DNA of 10,442 bases, taken from NCBI GenBank assembly GCA_964443885.1, contig CAYUES010000036.1, forward strand, positions 1 through 10,442. Direction: 5' to 3'. Under the pieces are notes generated by a model. That model was not told the DNA's origin and did no database searches. It saw only the letters and a list, made by a program, of their open reading frames with translations. The stretch is from OMIS01 sp964443885 (GTDB taxonomy: Bacteria > Patescibacteriota > Microgenomatia > UBA1400 > PJMF01). Below, one piece after another: positions 1 through 5,622 of this stretch (its first letter is position 1; each line of letters starts with the position of its first letter). The position numbers were made by a program, and so were the translations under genes.

Positions 1-1
1 C

Positions 2-1060
2 ATTACTACCAAAACGCGTCTATCACGCAACATCACGTTAGATATTCCGCTTGTGGCTGCTCCAATGGATACTGTTGTCGAAGTTTCGCTTGCGATAGCG
101 TTGGCTAAAAAGGGGGGAATTGGAATTATACATCGCAACATGTCAGTTGCCGATCAAGCTGAGCAGGTTGCCCAAGTAGTTACTCAAGAACTCAAGGTCG
201 GTGCCGCAATTGGGTATAGCCAAGGATACTTAGAACGTGCCACAGCGCTAGTGGAAGCAGGAGTCACAGTTTTACTGATTGATTCCGCTCACGGAGCATG
301 TCGACCGATGGTTGAGGCAATTACACAATTAAAGCGCCAATTTCCAACAACAGATTTAATTGCGGGCAATGTGGCCACCTATGAAGGTGCTAAAGTTTTA
401 ATTGACGCAGGTGCTGATAGTATCCGTGTCGGCATGGGACCTGGAGCGATCTGCACGACTCGAATTGTTTCGGGCATGGGAGTTCCACAACTTTCTGCAC
501 TACTCGATACTGTGCGAGCAGGTCGCGAATCAGGCGTGCCAATTATTGCCGATGGTGGTATTAAGTATTCAGGAGATATGGTGAAGGCCTTGGCAATTGG
601 GGCGGAAACCGTGATGATGGGAAGTTACTTTGCCTCGTGTGTCGAAGCACCCGGTGAGTTGGTTACCCTGACTGCAGAACAGCTTCCTGGCAAGTTTCAG
701 CATCTTATCAAACCGGAACTATCCGAGTATCAATTTAAAACCTACCGTGGTATGGGTTCAGAAGCAGCTATGGAAAAAGGTTCTCAGATTAAATCTGAAG
801 ATGAGTTCCACGGCAAACTGTATGGGAAGGATCGAGTGCTAGTCGCCGAGGGTGTTGAAGCACTTGTGCCAGTTAAAGGTACTGTCTCAGAAGTGGTGGA
901 CCAAGCTATCGGAGGAATCAAGTCGGGGATGTACTATGTTGGAGGTCGTTCAATCCAAGAACTACAACAGGTTGCTGAGTTTGTCCGAATTACAGAATCA
1001 TCGCTCAAAGAAAGTCACCCACACGGTTTAGTTATTACAAATGCGGGCAAGAATTATTGA
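2..1060 (+). CDS. guaB: IMP dehydrogenase lacking the CBS (Bateman) module, 5' truncated by window
   Basis: This enzyme oxidises IMP to XMP with NAD+, the committed step of guanine nucleotide synthesis in the cytoplasm. The frame is open to the left edge, and codons from position 2 read ITTKTRLSRNITLDIPL, a typical IMPDH N-terminal segment, so the true start lies outside the window. Visible hallmarks are AAPMDTV, GGIGIIHRNMS, IDSAHG, GPGAICTTR with the catalytic Cys at 452-454, IADGGI, the flap motif RGMGS, the late EGVEALVPVKG segment, and the usual C-terminal ESHPHG. GMP reductase also lacks CBS domains, but IDSAHG, RGMGS and the C-terminal tail fit IMPDH. Between the HRNMS segment and KVGAAIG only about 20 residues remain, where the usual enzyme carries two CBS domains of about 120 residues in all. 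This CBS-less form should therefore lack the usual allosteric purine-nucleotide control. The family call is secure. Confidence 0.95.
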   Translation: MTTKTRLSRNITLDIPLVAAPMDTVVEVSLAIALAKKGGIGIIHRNMSVADQAEQVAQVVTQELKVGAAIGYSQGYLERATALVEAGVTVLLIDSAHGACRPMVEAITQLKRQFPTTDLIAGNVATYEGAKVLIDAGADSIRVGMGPGAICTTRIVSGMGVPQLSALLDTVRAGRESGVPIIADGGIKYSGDMVKALAIGAETVMMGSYFASCVEAPGELVTLTAEQLPGKFQHLIKPELSEYQFKTYRGMGSEAAMEKGSQIKSEDEFHGKLYGKDRVLVAEGVEALVPVKGTVSEVVDQAIGGIKSGMYYVGGRSIQELQQVAEFVRITESSLKESHPHGLVITNAGKNY

Positions 1061-1119
1061 GAGGCTGAAAAAGTACTATTGTACGAGTCAAAAGGTACAG
1101 TCGATTTTCATCATTCTAT

Positions 1120-1215
1120 TCACCTTTGAAAATTAGCAACCTCAGTTGATTTACCTACTCCAGGTGGTCCAAAAAGAACTATGTTGAGTTTCTCTTTTGC
1201 TAAGCCATAAAAATC
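1120..1215 (-). pseudogene. Remnant of a P-loop kinase/NTPase gene
   Basis: The minus strand here reads DFYGLAKEKLNIVLFGPP followed by GVGKSTEVANFQR, between an in-frame TAG (1216-1218) and a TGA (1120-1122). The stretch holds a perfect Walker A motif, GPPGVGKST, at 1144-1170, preceded by a hydrophobic beta strand (LNIVLF), as at the start of adenylate kinase and related nucleotide kinases. No start codon in the same frame lies between the stops, and only about 32 codons survive, so it cannot encode a working enzyme. It lies in an otherwise empty 238-base gap between guaB and the phosphatase gene. I infer a decayed or truncated nucleotide kinase or AAA-type gene. A chance Walker A with the correct upstream strand is possible but unlikely. 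Around it, 1076-1100 has a weak TGTAC/GTACA stem, and I see nothing else in the gap apart from the downstream promoter. Confidence 0.5.
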
Positions 1216-1276
1216 CTATAAAGGTGTGTGAGTTCTAGTTATTAATTAAAGATTTGTCAAATAGTCTTTTCATTTT

Positions 1277-1301
1277 TATGTGTTAAACTGCTTTTGTTGT
1301 G
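1277..1301 (+). promoter_or_regulatory. Candidate leaderless promoter of the PP2C gene
   Basis: An extended -10 element, TGTTAAACT (1281-1289), ends nine bases before the GTG start at 1299, so transcription would begin within a few bases of the start codon. There is no Shine-Dalgarno sequence, and a stop codon at 1284-1286 closes the frame upstream. A TTGTCA hexamer at 1254-1259 could be a -35 but is correctly spaced only for a poorer -10 at 1277-1282. The element assignment is tentative. Confidence 0.4.
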
Positions 1302-2036
1302 ATACTTCCAAGTAAAACCAATCTAGCAGCTCGTGGCATATTTAAAGAAGAATTTAGTGATAATATAGTTTTAGGTACAACTTCTGGATTACTAAAACAA
1401 ATAAATGAAGATATTGTTGGACTATTAGATCAAAATCCGCTTAGGTTTTCTATCGCAGATGGCCATTGGGGTACTGAAGCTTCAAGAGAAGTTGTAGAGT
1501 ACTGGCTGAGTACAACTCAACACTTTCCACACACAAGACAAGAAGCAATACATTCAACGAAAGTAATTGAAGAAACGTTATTTAATCATTTCGGATCACA
1601 CGACATGGATCCTGAAAGCGACTTAACTTCTGAAGCTAGTTTTATCACTGCTGAATTAGAAACTAATCGTGAACTTCACTTTGTGAGCTATGGGGATTGT
1701 AGAATGTATATCATTCGTAATGATGCAATTGAGTATAAAGCTGATACAAATTCCACCTGGCTTGGTGCATTTTCACGACTTGGTTTAAGACAGAGAATCT
1801 CTGTAGAAAACGCCCTTATCTATCAAACTGTTACAGTACAAAAAGATGACTTAATCTTATTTTTTAGTGATGGTGTAGATGAGTGCATTTATGAAACTCC
1901 GACTTTAAAAGATGAGGAGATACTAACCTGTGTTAGCAGAAGATCTGTTTCAGAAATTTTTGATGCACTCATGGAGAAAATCTTTAGGTATGGTGCGGAA
2001 GATAATGCGAGTTTGATTATAGTTCGTGTGCCATAG
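1299..2036 (+). CDS. PP2C/PPM-family serine/threonine protein phosphatase
   Basis: A 245-residue cytoplasmic protein with the ordered motifs of metal-dependent PP2C phosphatases: NEDIVG (Asp38), a FSIADGHWG motif (Asp54-Gly55-His56), EASFITAEL near 113, the VSYGDCRMYII strand (Gly132-Asp133), FFSDGVDE (Asp191) and EDNASLIIV (Asp235-Asn236). These acidic residues normally bind the two Mn/Mg ions that activate water for phospho-Ser/Thr hydrolysis. The length fits a stand-alone bacterial catalytic domain, and there is no membrane segment or sensor domain. The start is a GTG just after an extended -10 element, because an in-frame stop lies 15 bases upstream and the next Met is well inside the fold. 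It converges with the following minus-strand gene across a 12-base gap. No partner kinase is visible, so its substrate is unknown. The base composition is more A+T-rich than guaB. Confidence 0.85.
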   Translation: MILPSKTNLAARGIFKEEFSDNIVLGTTSGLLKQINEDIVGLLDQNPLRFSIADGHWGTEASREVVEYWLSTTQHFPHTRQEAIHSTKVIEETLFNHFGSHDMDPESDLTSEASFITAELETNRELHFVSYGDCRMYIIRNDAIEYKADTNSTWLGAFSRLGLRQRISVENALIYQTVTVQKDDLILFFSDGVDECIYETPTLKDEEILTCVSRRSVSEIFDALMEKIFRYGAEDNASLIIVRVP

Positions 2037-2048
2037 GAGTACTACTCA

Positions 2049-3263
2049 TTACTTCCTTACCAACACAATTCCAAATGGAGTATTTCTGCCGGGACCAGCT
2101 AAGTAGCGGCCATCCGCATACAGTGCAGTTGATCCGCCACTGTCCAAGTTTAGAGCATGTTGTAAGCCCATGGCTTGCAGCACATACGCGGTCTCAGCAA
2201 CTGTTGCACCTCTGACTACACCAATGTATACGGTCGAGTCTTTAGCGCCAATGAAACTGCGCGAGCCAACGCTCCCTTTTTTAGGATCGCCATCACCAGT
2301 AAAGCGTACCTGCCCGCCCGACAACAACAGCGGTTGTGCAGCAATTACTGCATCAACTCCCGTATCGCGACCCCACTCTAGCGACTGTCCGACAAACCGA
2401 GCAGAGTTTCCTGAAAAAATCACGGCTGGAACTGTACTGTAGACATTATTATCAGAGTTGAAGTATTTTTTGGCTTTATTCATAAGTAGAGTATCAAAGC
2501 TATTGGTTTTACCAGCACAACTTGGATACTCAGCAGGGCAGAAGTACGGACCATTAATACCTGCAAAACCACCACTCCTCGCTACAAAATCAGCCAAGCT
2601 AGCAACTGGGCAGTCGTTGCCACAGTCACCTTCAGATGCAGTTTCCACTTGTACACGGGTAGAGTTTAAGTCGGCAGCAATTACATCCACTTGGTATGTG
2701 CCAAACTCTGTAGTTACACTTTGGCGACGACTACCGTTGCTTGGGGCTTCTTGAATAGCCGGTACATTTGCAGGGATTGTCACAGTTACAGCTTGTTTCT
2801 TTTTTACTTCAGAATCTAGTGTGACCAACTCGGCACTTGCCGAACCATAGTTTCTTTCTGAAAGAAGTGTCAGAACTTTCGTAAATTGACGGTACAGTGC
2901 TTGGTGTTGAGAGACAGTTCCACCCAAATCGAGCAATGATTCGTAACTTACTACAGCTTTGTCATAGACAGTTTCGATATTTTTTATTTCGGCTTGTAAG
3001 CGTTGGTTGCGCTGAAACTGATCTTCATTCAATAATGCAGAAATACTGGCAGATGCAATTGTAAGTTCATCGGTAGTGGTATTTAAATCTTGAGACACCT
3101 GGTTGAGAGTGTTTTTTTCTGTTGCAAGTTGCTGTTCTTGTTGTTGATACTTCTGTAAACCGAAAACTGCTCCGCCAATAGCTACTAGTAATAAAAATAG
3201 TGAGATAGCGGAGGTAATTAAAAGTTGTTTCTTACTGAGCGTAGCAAACAGTTCAGTAGTCAT
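2049..3263 (-). CDS. Membrane-anchored coiled-coil protein with phosphodiester glycosidase (NAGPA/DUF2233) domain
   Basis: A 404-residue protein read from the ATG at 3263. Residues 14-36 form a hydrophobic helix after a short KK-containing tail, consistent with an uncleaved signal anchor placing the rest outside the membrane. Residues 38-155 are rich in Gln, Glu and Leu and look like coiled coil. From about 185 comes the NAGPA-type domain, with GGFAGINGPYF (231-241), four cysteines (214, 218, 242, 249) that could pair as disulfides outside the cell, and the signature NLDSGGSTAL (372-381). Members cleave sugar-phosphodiester bonds, as in N-acetylglucosamine-1-phosphodiester alpha-N-acetylglucosaminidase, and many bacterial ones are linked to cell-wall or exopolysaccharide metabolism. 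The substrate is unknown here. A TTG at 3293 could start ten codons earlier, but ATG 3263 is preferred because a -10 element sits between them. Confidence 0.85.
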   Translation of the reverse strand: MTTELFATLSKKQLLITSAISLFLLLVAIGGAVFGLQKYQQQEQQLATEKNTLNQVSQDLNTTTDELTIASASISALLNEDQFQRNQRLQAEIKNIETVYDKAVVSYESLLDLGGTVSQHQALYRQFTKVLTLLSERNYGSASAELVTLDSEVKKKQAVTVTIPANVPAIQEAPSNGSRRQSVTTEFGTYQVDVIAADLNSTRVQVETASEGDCGNDCPVASLADFVARSGGFAGINGPYFCPAEYPSCAGKTNSFDTLLMNKAKKYFNSDNNVYSTVPAVIFSGNSARFVGQSLEWGRDTGVDAVIAAQPLLLSGGQVRFTGDGDPKKGSVGSRSFIGAKDSTVYIGVVRGATVAETAYVLQAMGLQHALNLDSGGSTALYADGRYLAGPGRNTPFGIVLVRK

Positions 3264-3298
3264 GCCTTTACTATAAAGAATATTGTTAGACAAAGCAA
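3264..3298 (-). promoter_or_regulatory. Candidate leaderless promoter of the NAGPA-domain gene
   Basis: On the minus strand TTGCTT (3298-3293), 17 bases, then TATAGT (3275-3270), which ends six bases before the ATG at 3263. Transcription would begin at or next to the start codon. The AAAGG between the -10 and the ATG is too close to the ATG to act as a normal Shine-Dalgarno. This placement argues against the upstream TTG start at 3293. Confidence 0.5.
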
Positions 3299-3299
3299 A

Positions 3300-3349
3300 A
3301 GTAGCTCTCCAGTATGTGGTACCTATGATACGTATACTTTTGAGCTACT
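3300..3349 (-). terminator. Nested inverted repeat, likely terminator of the arsR-AHSA1 operon
   Basis: Outer arms AGTAGCTC (3300-3307) and GAGCTACT (3342-3349) are perfectly complementary. Inside them, after a 3:3 internal loop, AGTAT (3311-3315) pairs with ATACT (3334-3338). Read on the minus strand the stem is followed by TTTTGCTTT, a moderate T tract. It lies 42 bases past the stop of the AHSA1 gene and directly before the promoter of the next minus-strand gene, as expected for an operon terminator. The loop is longer than usual, so termination strength is uncertain. Confidence 0.45.
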
Positions 3350-3390
3350 GGTGCTTCACGAAGTTGCTTGCTTGAGTACTGTTTTTTAAA

Positions 3391-3897
3391 CTACTCTTTG
3401 AGCAGAGCTTCAAGTTTGTTGAGTTGACTATCAAAGCCTTCAGCCATACCCATCTTGAGCAACTCTTCAAGTTGTTCAACAGAGTTAGTAAGACTTCGAG
3501 TAATCAGATTTACTTTGCCGTTTTCTTCTACAAGTTCAACAGTAAACTTTTGAGTAGGCATGTTCTCATCAGTAGTACCTTCTGGGCTGGAGAAGACATC
3601 TTGTGCTGAAAACTTTGTAGGTGCTTCAATAGATTCGAGAATCATGAGCCCCCATGATTCTTTGCCGAACCACTCGCCTTGACTTTTATCGATGCACTTC
3701 ATGCCATAGTGGATGCGACCACCTGGGACAAAATCAAACTCCTTAGTTCTGGTTTCCCAACCTTCAGGACCCCACCATTTTTCAAATAATTCTTGTTCGG
3801 AGTAAAAACGCCATAATTTTTCTTTTGTAGTTTCGAATACGCGCTCAATGATAAGTGTTTTGTTTGCTAGATCTTTAGTAACTTTTGTTTTTTCCAT
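3391..3897 (-). CDS. SRPBCC-superfamily protein, AHSA1 (activator of Hsp90 ATPase-like) family
   Basis: A 168-residue soluble protein with the AHSA1/START-like pattern: IERVFETTKEKLWRFYSE, then EKWWGPEGWETRTKEFDFVPGGRI (the family's WWGP and D-x-RPGG-type turn), and a long C-terminal helix ending GFDSQLNKLEALLKE, which matches the usual GW.....L..L tail. The fold forms a deep hydrophobic cavity that can bind small lipophilic ligands, but the ligand is unknown. The ATG at 3897 lies one base after the stop of the ArsR-type gene, so translation is probably coupled. ArsR-AHSA1 pairs are a common bacterial arrangement in which the regulator probably controls its partner. Despite the family name, a role with Hsp90 is not implied. 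Confidence 0.85.
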   Translation of the reverse strand: MEKTKVTKDLANKTLIIERVFETTKEKLWRFYSEQELFEKWWGPEGWETRTKEFDFVPGGRIHYGMKCIDKSQGEWFGKESWGLMILESIEAPTKFSAQDVFSSPEGTTDENMPTQKFTVELVEENGKVNLITRSLTNSVEQLEELLKMGMAEGFDSQLNKLEALLKE

Positions 3898-3898
3898 A

Positions 3899-4225
3899 TT
3901 AACTTTCTTGTTGTAATAATACTTCTAGTTTATCGTGACGACTTTGCCACATTTTTCGATACTGCTCAAGATACTCGTCAGCTTTTTTCAGAGTACGTGG
4001 AGCAAGTGTGATCATATGTTTTTTACCCTCCTTTCGTTTATGTATTAAGCGCGCTTTTTCTAGAACTTTGAGATGTTTAGAGATCGCAGCAAAACTAACT
4101 TTGTACGAAGCAACTAGTTCGCCAACTGAGTGTTCATTACTTGCGACACGATACAGAATATCGCGCCGAATTGGGTCCGAAAGCGAGTGAAAAAGTGAGT
4201 CTAAGTTTGCTGAATATTTAACCAT
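3899..4225 (-). CDS. ArsR-family winged-helix transcriptional repressor
   Basis: A 108-residue DNA-binding protein. The start, LDSLFHSLSDPIRRDILYRV, is the classic ArsR opening. A helix-turn-helix follows (about 33-56, SVGELVASYKVSFAAISKHLKVLEKARLI), then a basic wing (HKRKEGKKHMITL). It has no cysteines at all, so it is not an ELCVCD-type metal sensor and belongs with the ArsR proteins paired with AHSA1/SRPBCC partners. Its stop is separated by a single base from the next gene. The ATG at 4225 sits eight bases after a good -10, so the message is probably leaderless, and autoregulation at that promoter is likely by family precedent. The effector ligand is unknown. Confidence 0.9.
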   Translation of the reverse strand: MVKYSANLDSLFHSLSDPIRRDILYRVASNEHSVGELVASYKVSFAAISKHLKVLEKARLIHKRKEGKKHMITLAPRTLKKADEYLEQYRKMWQSRHDKLEVLLQQES

Positions 4226-4262
4226 GTGGTTGAATGATAAAATAGATCAGTATCGTTGTCAA
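4226..4262 (-). promoter_or_regulatory. Strong promoter of the arsR-AHSA1 operon, leaderless
   Basis: On the minus strand a consensus TTGACA (4262-4257), exactly 17 bases, then TATCAT (4239-4234), which matches five of six -10 positions. The -10 ends eight bases before the ATG at 4225, so the transcript should start at or one to two bases before the start codon. This is the best sigma-70-type promoter in the window and supports leaderless initiation in this organism. Confidence 0.75.
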
Positions 4263-4321
4263 GTTATTTTTTAGTGAAAATTTGAGTTTGAAATCTGTAG
4301 TTTCTTTAAAATGCTTATTTA

Positions 4322-4963
4322 TCAAAATAGACCAGAGCTATTTTTTGTTATAGTGTAGAAATTACCAGCAAAGTCTATTTCAACGCCAACGGGAAATGAA
4401 AGGGCTTTATTGTGTGAATATGAAATTCTAACTAAAAAATTTGTGGACTTATTAAAATTGGGTACTTTTGTGACCTTAGGTGTTAAGTCTGAGGGTGATG
4501 TCGGTTCGTAGACATAAAATTTTTCTTCATTTTCTTTTCTTATAAATAATATCAGTTTCGCTGTTTTTCCTGATTTTATATCAACGGTTTCTAATACTTT
4601 ATTATTGTCTAACCAGAATAGGTGACATATATGCTTACCAAATTCATCCAGTAATTGAGCCCGACATTCAGAGGCATTGTCACGTTCAATGATCTGGTTT
4701 CCAAAGCTAGTTTTAAGTCTTTTTCCTAATAATATAGTTTCAGGAAAACTAATTGATAGCTGTCTTAGTTCGTTTTGAATGTTTACGCATGAATAATGGA
4801 GGTTTACACCAAAAATATTTGAACCACCTCCACCTCCACTTTGCTTTAACAGAGGTTGTTTTAAATTCACTGAATACCAATGATTTGTAAGCCATCCAAT
4901 TAAACATCCTAGAAAAAAATTCAACATAGATAAGATACCTTCCATATCTGAGATTAAAGTCAT
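4322..4963 (-). CDS. Membrane-anchored protein of unknown function
   Basis: I do not recognise this gene. From the ATG at 4963 it encodes 213 residues: a short N-terminus, one hydrophobic helix (roughly 12-28, around LNFFLGCLIGWL), a linker with five consecutive glycines, then a soluble domain of about 160 residues rich in predicted beta strands. The pattern CRAQLLDEFGK, FWLDNN, VDIKSGKTAKLILFI resembles the beta-sandwich-like domain of many single-pass hypothetical proteins, but I cannot name a family. The longer frame back to 5050 overlaps the preceding gene and translates its tail out of frame, so a later start is preferred. ATG 4963 has AAGG ten bases upstream, and ATG 4927 with GGAAGG ten bases upstream is also possible. 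It follows the 129-residue gene by 28 bases and is probably co-transcribed with it. Confidence 0.6.
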   Translation of the reverse strand: MTLISDMEGILSMLNFFLGCLIGWLTNHWYSVNLKQPLLKQSGGGGGSNIFGVNLHYSCVNIQNELRQLSISFPETILLGKRLKTSFGNQIIERDNASECRAQLLDEFGKHICHLFWLDNNKVLETVDIKSGKTAKLILFIRKENEEKFYVYEPTSPSDLTPKVTKVPNFNKSTNFLVRISYSHNKALSFPVGVEIDFAGNFYTITKNSSGLF

Positions 4964-4991
4964 TAATACAGCACCTTTATTACTGTCCTCA

Positions 4992-5381
4992 TCATTTTTG
5001 TAAATAGCTTTCTTCTTTTTCCCAACCAGAACTTGATAAGCTACCATCATGAGAATATTTTTCTTTTACTGAATAATGGTACCCATAATTTTTATATTTT
5101 ATCCATAAAACAATACAATTTATTCCATTTAATCTCACTTCTTCACCAAAATTGAACTTGGGTTTTTTATCATTAAATTCTTCTAATAGAGATTCCTCAA
5201 TAATTATTTCTTTCGGCTTTGTAATGAATTTATGAAATTCATCAGATGTCATATCTCTCAGGGAGGCTACTAGTATTAGTCTATAGTAAGTACCTTTATC
5301 TTTGGAAGATAAGCCTAAGACTTCATAAATACCATCTTGATAAATTACAAGTGGAGTGTTTGAAAATTTGGGAGAAGGCAT
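4992..5381 (-). CDS. Small protein of unknown function with beta-barrel-like C-terminal segment
   Basis: An unrecognised 129-residue soluble protein without signal peptide or membrane helix. Residues 1-50 look beta-rich (VIYQDGIYEVLGL, YYRLILVASL). A short acidic helix (EESLLEEFNDK) follows, then a second beta segment, FNFGEEVRLNGINCIVLWI with YKNYGYHYSV, ending SGWEKEESYLQK. The F-x-x-GEEV-x-x-NG start and the terminal W-x-x-E-E-x-L recall small SH3/KOW-like barrels in phage and mobile-element proteins, which is only a guess. The ATG at 5381 has no ribosome binding site, but a TATAAA at 5395-5390 ends eight bases before it, so it also looks leaderless. It is transcribed away from the RNA and CBASS operon and heads a two-gene unit with the membrane protein downstream. 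Confidence 0.6.
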   Translation of the reverse strand: MPSPKFSNTPLVIYQDGIYEVLGLSSKDKGTYYRLILVASLRDMTSDEFHKFITKPKEIIIEESLLEEFNDKKPKFNFGEEVRLNGINCIVLWIKYKNYGYHYSVKEKYSHDGSLSSSGWEKEESYLQK

Positions 5382-5395
5382 ATCTGTGTTTTATA
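5382..5395 (-). promoter_or_regulatory. Candidate -10 element of the 129-residue gene
   Basis: TATAAA on the minus strand (5395-5390) lies eight bases from the ATG at 5381. No good -35 is visible at 16-18 bases. It is nine bases from the -10 candidate of the oppositely oriented RNA (5404-5409), so the two promoters would be back to back and may compete for polymerase. Confidence 0.35.
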
Positions 5396-5403
5396 TCTAT
5401 CTC

Positions 5404-5540
5404 TATAAATTGCACACCCAGGTGCGGAGCATGTGGGTCTGGAACCAGTGTGTCCCATAGCCACTTACACCTTTCAGAGGTAATTGTACAAGAAATGGGA
5501 CAAATCGGACACTATAAAAAGGGAGTGTCTTGTTTTTTTT
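5404..5540 (+). ncRNA. Putative structured small RNA or conditional leader upstream of the CBASS operon
   Basis: No protein-coding gene fits here on the + strand, yet the region is full of complementary segments and ends in a terminator. A TATAAA (5404-5409) predicts a 5' end near 5416, precisely where the first stem begins. Stems: ACCCA (5416-5420) with TGGGT (5434-5438), enclosing TGC/GCA around a GGA loop; CTG/CAG around GAAC (5439-5448); TGTCCCAT (5451-5458) with ATGGGACA (5495-5502), eight perfect pairs enclosing ACCT/AGGT (5469-5481); and the terminator stem. GTGTCC (5450-5455) can instead pair with GGACAC (5507-5512), which would open both the eight-pair stem and the terminator. I recognise no known RNA family: it lacks the SRP RNA GGAAGGAAGCAGCC-type loop and RNase P signatures. 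It could be a free small RNA or an attenuator of the lexA-CBASS operon. The -35 region is poor. Confidence 0.5.
5507..5540 (+). terminator. Rho-independent terminator ending the putative RNA
   Basis: GACACT (5508-5513) pairs perfectly with AGTGTC (5524-5529), extended by a G-T pair, around a ten-base A-rich loop. TG and eight T residues (5533-5540) follow. The T tract is only on the + strand side, so it ends rightward transcription coming from 5.4 kb, although no + strand protein gene lies upstream for over 3 kb. This is the main evidence that an RNA is made here. Confidence 0.75.
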
Positions 5541-5578
5541 GAGTTACCCACAATGAGTTTTAATCAATTGAATCTAGG

Positions 5579-5622
5579 TTATTCACATAATTTACACATG
5601 ATGTGTTATAATCATGTGTATG
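5579..5622 (+). promoter_or_regulatory. Promoter and palindromic operator of the lexA-like/CBASS operon
   Basis: TTCACA (5582-5587), 19 bases, then a consensus TATAAT (5607-5612), which ends seven bases before the ATG at 5620. The message is therefore predicted to be leaderless. Four CACAT half sites are arranged symmetrically: forward at 5584-5588 and 5595-5599, reverse (ATGTG) at 5601-5605 and 5614-5618. The inner pair forms the perfect odd palindrome ACACATGATGTGT (5594-5606), wedged between -35 and -10. A second inverted repeat, ACACATGA/TCATGTGT (5594-5601 and 5612-5619), spans the -10. A repressor bound here would block polymerase. The LexA-like product of the operon is the obvious candidate. 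The motif is not the E. coli (CTG-N10-CAG) or Bacillus LexA box. Confidence 0.65.

Noticed and set aside
2..1060. GMP reductase, which also lacks CBS domains
   Set aside because: IDSAHG, RGMGS, EGVEALVPVKG and the ESHPHG tail are IMPDH features. GMP reductase has different residues at these places.
2037..2048. GAGTACTACTC palindrome as a bidirectional terminator between convergent genes
   Set aside because: Five-base arms around one base cannot form a proper hairpin loop, and no T tract follows on either strand.
3264..3293. TTG start at 3293 for the NAGPA-domain protein
   Set aside because: It adds ten unremarkable residues and would place the TATAGT -10 element inside the coding region. 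ATG 3263 fits better.
4992..5050. A single gene broken by a frameshift between the 129-residue and membrane-protein frames
   Set aside because: The longer membrane-protein frame overlaps only by translating the end of the first gene out of frame. The first gene ends cleanly, and a plausible start for the second lies 28 bases after its stop.
5416..5540. SRP RNA, RNase P RNA, 5S rRNA or a tRNA in the structured region
   Set aside because: The conserved core words of these RNAs are absent and no cloverleaf can be drawn.
5544..5587. DnaA-box-like words TTACCCACA (5544-5552) and TTATTCACA (5579-5587), possibly an origin
   Set aside because: Only two imperfect words, no further cluster, no dnaA/dnaN nearby, and the second overlaps the operon promoter. 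Chance in A+T-rich DNA explains them.
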